From: Byssovorax sp.
Lineage (GTDB): Bacteria > Myxococcota_A > Polyangia > Polyangiales > Polyangiaceae
Direction: 5' to 3'
Assembly: GCA_025362495.1 (NCBI GenBank)
Contig: JANYGI010000116.1
Coordinates: forward strand, 1 to 56,173
Length of the DNA stretch: 56,173 bases
Made by a program: the position numbers and the translations under genes. Shown here in pieces: positions 53,271 to 56,173 of the stretch (the first letter of the stretch is position 1; every line of letters starts with the position of its first letter). Below the pieces are notes generated by a model. It worked only from the letters and a program-made list of their open reading frames with translations, searched no databases and had not been told where the DNA came from.

Positions 53271-54131
53271 CTACCTTCCTGCCGCGGCGCGCTGAGCCGG
53301 CATGCGTCGTTGCTCGCTCGAAGCGGGCTTCTGGAACGTGGAGGCCTGCACCGGCCGGAGGCCCGTGCGGATCCCGTTCAATGTCTCCGAGTGCCCGATC
53401 ATCAGGAGTCCTCCAGGGGCCATGATCCGCTCGATCTCGACCACGAGCGCCTGGCGCACGGGCTGATCGAAGTAGATCATCACGTTGCGACAGAGCACGA
53501 TATCCATCGGTCCGCTCATCGGGAACGGCGGCGCGGCCAGGTTCAGCCGCGCCAGCGTCGTCCTCTCGCGGAGCGCCGGGACGACTTGATAGGTGCCGCC
53601 CCCGGCCCCGGCCTTCGTCTTCCGGGCGAAGTAGCGGTGACGCAATGGCCCGGGCACGCGCTCGATCTGAGCCTCGGTGTACGTGGCCTCCCGCGCCAGG
53701 GCGAGCACGCGGGTCGAGATGTCCGTGCCGAGGATCCGGTAGTCGATGTCGCGCCCGGCGAAGGCCTCGGCGAGGACGATGGCGAGCGTGTACGGCTCTT
53801 CGCCGCTCGACGCCGCCACCGACCAGAAGCGGAACTTGCGCCGCCCCTCCGACAGCCACGCTCCGACCTGCGCCGTGACGTGCTCGAAATGATCCGGCTC
53901 GCGGAAGAAGCTGGTGAAGTTGGTGGAAATGGCGTCGAGGAAATGCACAAGCTCGTCGTCGCCGGCGGGGCCCTCGAGCACGTTCAGGTACTGGCGCTCG
54001 TCGGTGAGGCCGAGGGCGCGGAGCCGCTTCGCGAGCCGCGCCGTGATCAGCGGCTCTTTGGACTCGGTGAGGGTGATACCGGCCTTCTCGTGGACCAGAT
54101 CGCAGAACGCGCGGAGGAGAGCAGGTTCCAT
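53271..54131 (-). CDS. cheR: Chemotaxis protein-glutamate O-methyltransferase CheR
   Basis: A 286-residue CheR. The N-terminal helical domain (LLRAFCDLVHEKAGITLTES) is followed by the SAM domain with FWSVAASSGEEPYTLAIVL, ILGTDISTRVLALA, DIVLCRNVMIYFD and GGLLMIGHSETL, all standard CheR landmarks. It methylates receptor glutamates. It is the first gene of the che operon here; its ATG at 54131 faces the divergent region before the plus-strand methyltransferase. Confidence 0.96.
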   Translation of the reverse strand: MEPALLRAFCDLVHEKAGITLTESKEPLITARLAKRLRALGLTDERQYLNVLEGPAGDDELVHFLDAISTNFTSFFREPDHFEHVTAQVGAWLSEGRRKFRFWSVAASSGEEPYTLAIVLAEAFAGRDIDYRILGTDISTRVLALAREATYTEAQIERVPGPLRHRYFARKTKAGAGGGTYQVVPALRERTTLARLNLAAPPFPMSGPMDIVLCRNVMIYFDQPVRQALVVEIERIMAPGGLLMIGHSETLNGIRTGLRPVQASTFQKPASSEQRRMPAQRAAAGR

Positions 54132-54474
54132 GTCGTTGCCAGGTACGAAGCGCCTTCGGACAGGCGAGGTTCGGCAGCGCGCTCGCGCCGTGAGAGACGA
54201 ATCGGCGTCGATGCCAGGAACTTGAGCCGAGCGGCGCCGGCGCCGCCAGCACCGCGCCGCGGTGAAACCTTCTTGTTGCGAGCACTCGAAATCGAATCAC
54301 GAGCAATTCAATTTCCCCGTGGTGCCGGGACTGCGGTACGAAGGATGCTTGGTTCCGTTCCTGCTGAAAGTGGCAGGAACCCCGTGTTCAGCTCGTTCGA
54401 CGACGTGTCGCTCGGGCTCGACTGACCGCGGGAGGGGGGAACCGTCGCCCGATCAGGAACGCCGAGGTAACAAA
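54132..54474. other. Divergent promoter region of cheR and the methyltransferase
   Basis: About 340 bases with no convincing gene. The methyltransferase frame is open upstream to 54262, but that part is Ser/Arg/Cys-rich and not protein-like, and the ribosome binding site GAGG at 54464-54467 supports a later start. A GC-rich symmetric patch (ggcgccggcgccgcc) lies near 54234-54248. No clear sigma consensus was found. Confidence 0.45.
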
Positions 54475-55506
54475 TTGGACATTCTCACCGCGCTGGACCG
54501 AAAAGCGGATTACTCGCGCACGCAGCTGCAATTCATCCTTGGCGCGTGGGTGCTGAGCGGCTTCGTCGACCGTAAGAACAAGATCTCGATCACCGACGGC
54601 GACGTCCTCGAGAGCGACTACGACAAGCAGTCGATCTACTCGCTCCTCTACTCGCTCTATCGCTCCGTGGGCGACGTCCCGAGCGAGACCGGCGAGCGCT
54701 ACGAGCTGACGTTCAACACCTGGGGCTACGCGTGGCCCGCGGCGTGGGGCCCGTGCCCGACCAAGCCCACCGATCCCGAGCGCTACGGCAAGAACGCGTA
54801 CACCGGGCTCTACCAGTTCGCGGCCGTGCAAGAGTATCTGCGCGAGAAGAACGGCCGAGTTCACGTCGTCGAGATGGGCTGTGGCACCGGCGCCGGCGCC
54901 AACCTGGCCTGCTCCGAGGTGCTGCCCGATTGCACCTACGAGGCCGTCGACATGCAGCGCGCGGCCATCGAGACGTGCAAGCGCAAGTTCGTCCCGCGGC
55001 ACGGCGGTCGCCTCGTCGCGACCTGGGCCGACGCCACGAAGATGCCCATCAAGGAGGGTGTGGCCGACTTCGTCGCCGTCAACGAGACCCACGTCACCGA
55101 GCAGCCCGGGCGGGCCACCGAGGAAGACAAGGTGTTCTTCAAGACGGCCTATCGCCTGCTCAAGCCCGGTGGCTACCTGGTCTGGGGCAACGCCATCCCG
55201 GACTCCACGTGGAAGCCTTGCTTCGACGTCCTCGAGGCCCTCGGCATGAAGCTCGTCGAGGTCCGTGACGTGACGAAAGAGGCCGTGATCGCCCGGGACG
55301 AGGACCAGCGCCGCGTGGACCTGTACGTCGACGCGGCCATCGACAGCTTCTTCGGGTTCCGCATCCCCCTCGTCGGCCAGAGGCGACGACAGGAGGCGGC
55401 GCTCGCGATGAAGAACTTCTATCGCAACCCCGGGACCAAGCTGTACACCAACATGAAGGACGGGACTGACAGCTACAAGGTCGTCCTCTTCCAGAAGCCG
55501 GCGTGA
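54475..55506 (+). CDS. SAM-dependent methyltransferase
   Basis: A 343-residue class I methyltransferase. TTG 54475 has GAGG 7 nt upstream and begins MDILTALDRKADYSRTQLQF. The core has the SAM motif VVEMGCGTGAGANLACSEV, then CTYEAVDMQRAAIETCKRKF, WADATKMPIKEGVADFVAVN and LLKPGGYLVWGNAIPDST. The preceding YTGLYQFAAVQEYL segment and the layout resemble small-molecule O-methyltransferases of the phthiotriolone or sterol type. That is a resemblance, not an assignment. It lies between the receptor gene and the che operon but on the opposite strand, so it may be unrelated to chemotaxis. Confidence 0.85.
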   Translation: MDILTALDRKADYSRTQLQFILGAWVLSGFVDRKNKISITDGDVLESDYDKQSIYSLLYSLYRSVGDVPSETGERYELTFNTWGYAWPAAWGPCPTKPTDPERYGKNAYTGLYQFAAVQEYLREKNGRVHVVEMGCGTGAGANLACSEVLPDCTYEAVDMQRAAIETCKRKFVPRHGGRLVATWADATKMPIKEGVADFVAVNETHVTEQPGRATEEDKVFFKTAYRLLKPGGYLVWGNAIPDSTWKPCFDVLEALGMKLVEVRDVTKEAVIARDEDQRRVDLYVDAAIDSFFGFRIPLVGQRRRQEAALAMKNFYRNPGTKLYTNMKDGTDSYKVVLFQKPA

Positions 55507-55552
55507 TGGTCAGTCGGGCGTCGCGCTGAGCGAGGACGAGACGGCGATGAGG

Positions 55553-55571
55553 CGGCGAGCGGCCCTCGCCG
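55553..55571. terminator. Hairpin between methyltransferase and chemoreceptor genes
   Basis: CGGCGAG (55553-55559) and CTCGCCG (55565-55571) form a perfect 7-bp stem with a 5-nt CGGCC loop, between the plus-strand stop (55506) and the minus-strand receptor stop (55578). Its position supports 55578 as the true receptor end. Confidence 0.5.
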
Positions 55572-55577
55572 TATCGA

Positions 55578-56173
55578 TCAGAAGTCGCCGAGGGCGACGT
55601 CGCCGTCGAGCGGGAAGAGCGCCCGCGCCGGGTGAGCGCCGCGGTGATCGAGGGCCGGCGCGGCGGGCTTCCGCGCGGTCGTCGCGCCGCGCATCGGCTT
55701 GCGCGCGCTCGACGCTGCCGGGGCTCGCATCGGGGGGCGAGTGGCCGTTTGAACGCTCGCGCCGTCGCGGCGGAGCCGGAACTGCCGCACCAGGCTCGAC
55801 AGCTCCTGGGCTTGCCCGGTCAGCTCCTCGGCCGCGCTCGCCGACTCCTCCGAGCTCGCCGCGTTCTGCTGCGTCACCTGATCCATCTGCGAGATCGCCG
55901 TGTTCACCTGCGCTATCCCCCCGCGCCTGCTCGTCGCTCGCCGTGGCGATCGATCCGACCACCGACGAGACCTTGCCGACCGAGGCCACGATCTCTTCCA
56001 GGTTCTCGTTCACCTGGGTGCAGATGCCCTCTCCGCGCAGCGCGAGAGCGACAGAGTCCTTGATCAACACCTCGGTCTTCTTCGCCGCTTCCTTGGAGCG
56101 CAGCGCCAGGTTGCGCACCTCCTCGGCCACCACGGCAAAGCCTCGTCCCGCTTCGCCGGCCCGCGCCGCCTCG
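55578..56173 (-). pseudogene. Methyl-accepting chemotaxis protein, 3' end, with a frameshift
   Basis: The 5' part lies beyond the right edge. The receptor signalling domain reads EAARAGEAGRGFAVVAEEVR, the conserved hairpin tip, then NLALRSKEAAKKTEVLI and SIATASDEQARG. It then goes out of frame at a run of six G (coding strand; C6 at 55917-55922). Dropping one G restores IAQVNTAISQMDQVTQQNAA and the usual Ala/Ser/Glu-rich descending helix, ending SSLVRQFRLRRDG plus a basic tail, with stop at 55578-55580. In the unshifted frame the end is nonsense, running to 55510 through the terminator hairpin. This is an assembly or sequencing slip, a pseudogene or a slippage-controlled gene. It is the likely receptor partner of the adjacent che operon. 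Confidence 0.8.

Noticed and set aside
55510-55922. Alternative C-terminus of the chemoreceptor in the unshifted frame
   Set aside because: It lacks receptor-like sequence and reads through a hairpin; the other frame restores the conserved signalling domain.

Overview
The window reads as chromosomal DNA of a large-genome, very GC-rich myxobacterium, most likely of the Polyangiales. This is inferred from gene content: a Ser/Thr kinase next to an FHA-containing sigma-54 activator, PEGA, PilZ, MopE-like and IgGFc-binding-like secreted proteins, many Cys-rich lipoproteins with low-complexity linkers, and a che cluster carrying a CheX-like phosphatase. No rRNA, tRNA, CRISPR array or insertion sequence was recognised.

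Layout. 1-405: 5' part of a secreted calcium-repeat protein. 983-5365: a visibly AT-richer accessory patch with a ThDP-dependent acetolactate-synthase-like enzyme (+) facing a three-gene minus-strand unit (small STAS/SEC14-like protein, KAS III-type ketosynthase, VOC protein), separated by a 14-bp hairpin. 5949-7016: secreted beta-propeller. 7315-12415: ileS with an unusual signature region, then a PilZ / small TPR-like / thiE operon. 12624-19963: PEGA protein; a kinase to FHA-sigma-54 activator to exported Cys-rich protein operon; a lipid-anchored methyltransferase; a Ser-rich lipoprotein. 19989-28114: an FHA-alpha-2-macroglobulin fusion, a MacA-like adaptor, a small membrane protein, and an SDR / acyltransferase pair.

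28304-38581 is a type VI secretion accessory and effector island: DUF2169 protein, GH19-like hydrolase, PAAR protein with an L,D-transpeptidase-like C-terminal motif, an evolved VgrG with a lysozyme/transglycosylase-like C-terminus, and a plain VgrG. Three proteins look directed at peptidoglycan. No immunity gene and no T6SS sheath, baseplate or membrane-complex gene was recognised.

38772-50817 holds envelope and secreted proteins: a very large metzincin lipoprotein, a YWTD-type propeller lipoprotein, an outer-membrane-type protein interrupted by one in-frame TGA, a fatty acid hydroxylase, a fasciclin protein, a hypothetical protein and an IgGFc-binding-like lipoprotein. 50838-56173 holds cheR-cheD-cheY-cheX-cheB (minus), a plus-strand methyltransferase, and the 3' end of a methyl-accepting chemotaxis protein whose frame is broken at a run of six G.

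Best leads: the FHA-A2M fusion with a degenerate thioester site, the multi-hydrolase T6SS island, the ThDP/KAS III/VOC patch, and the two broken reading frames. All assignments come from reading sequence and remembered family motifs; no database search was run.
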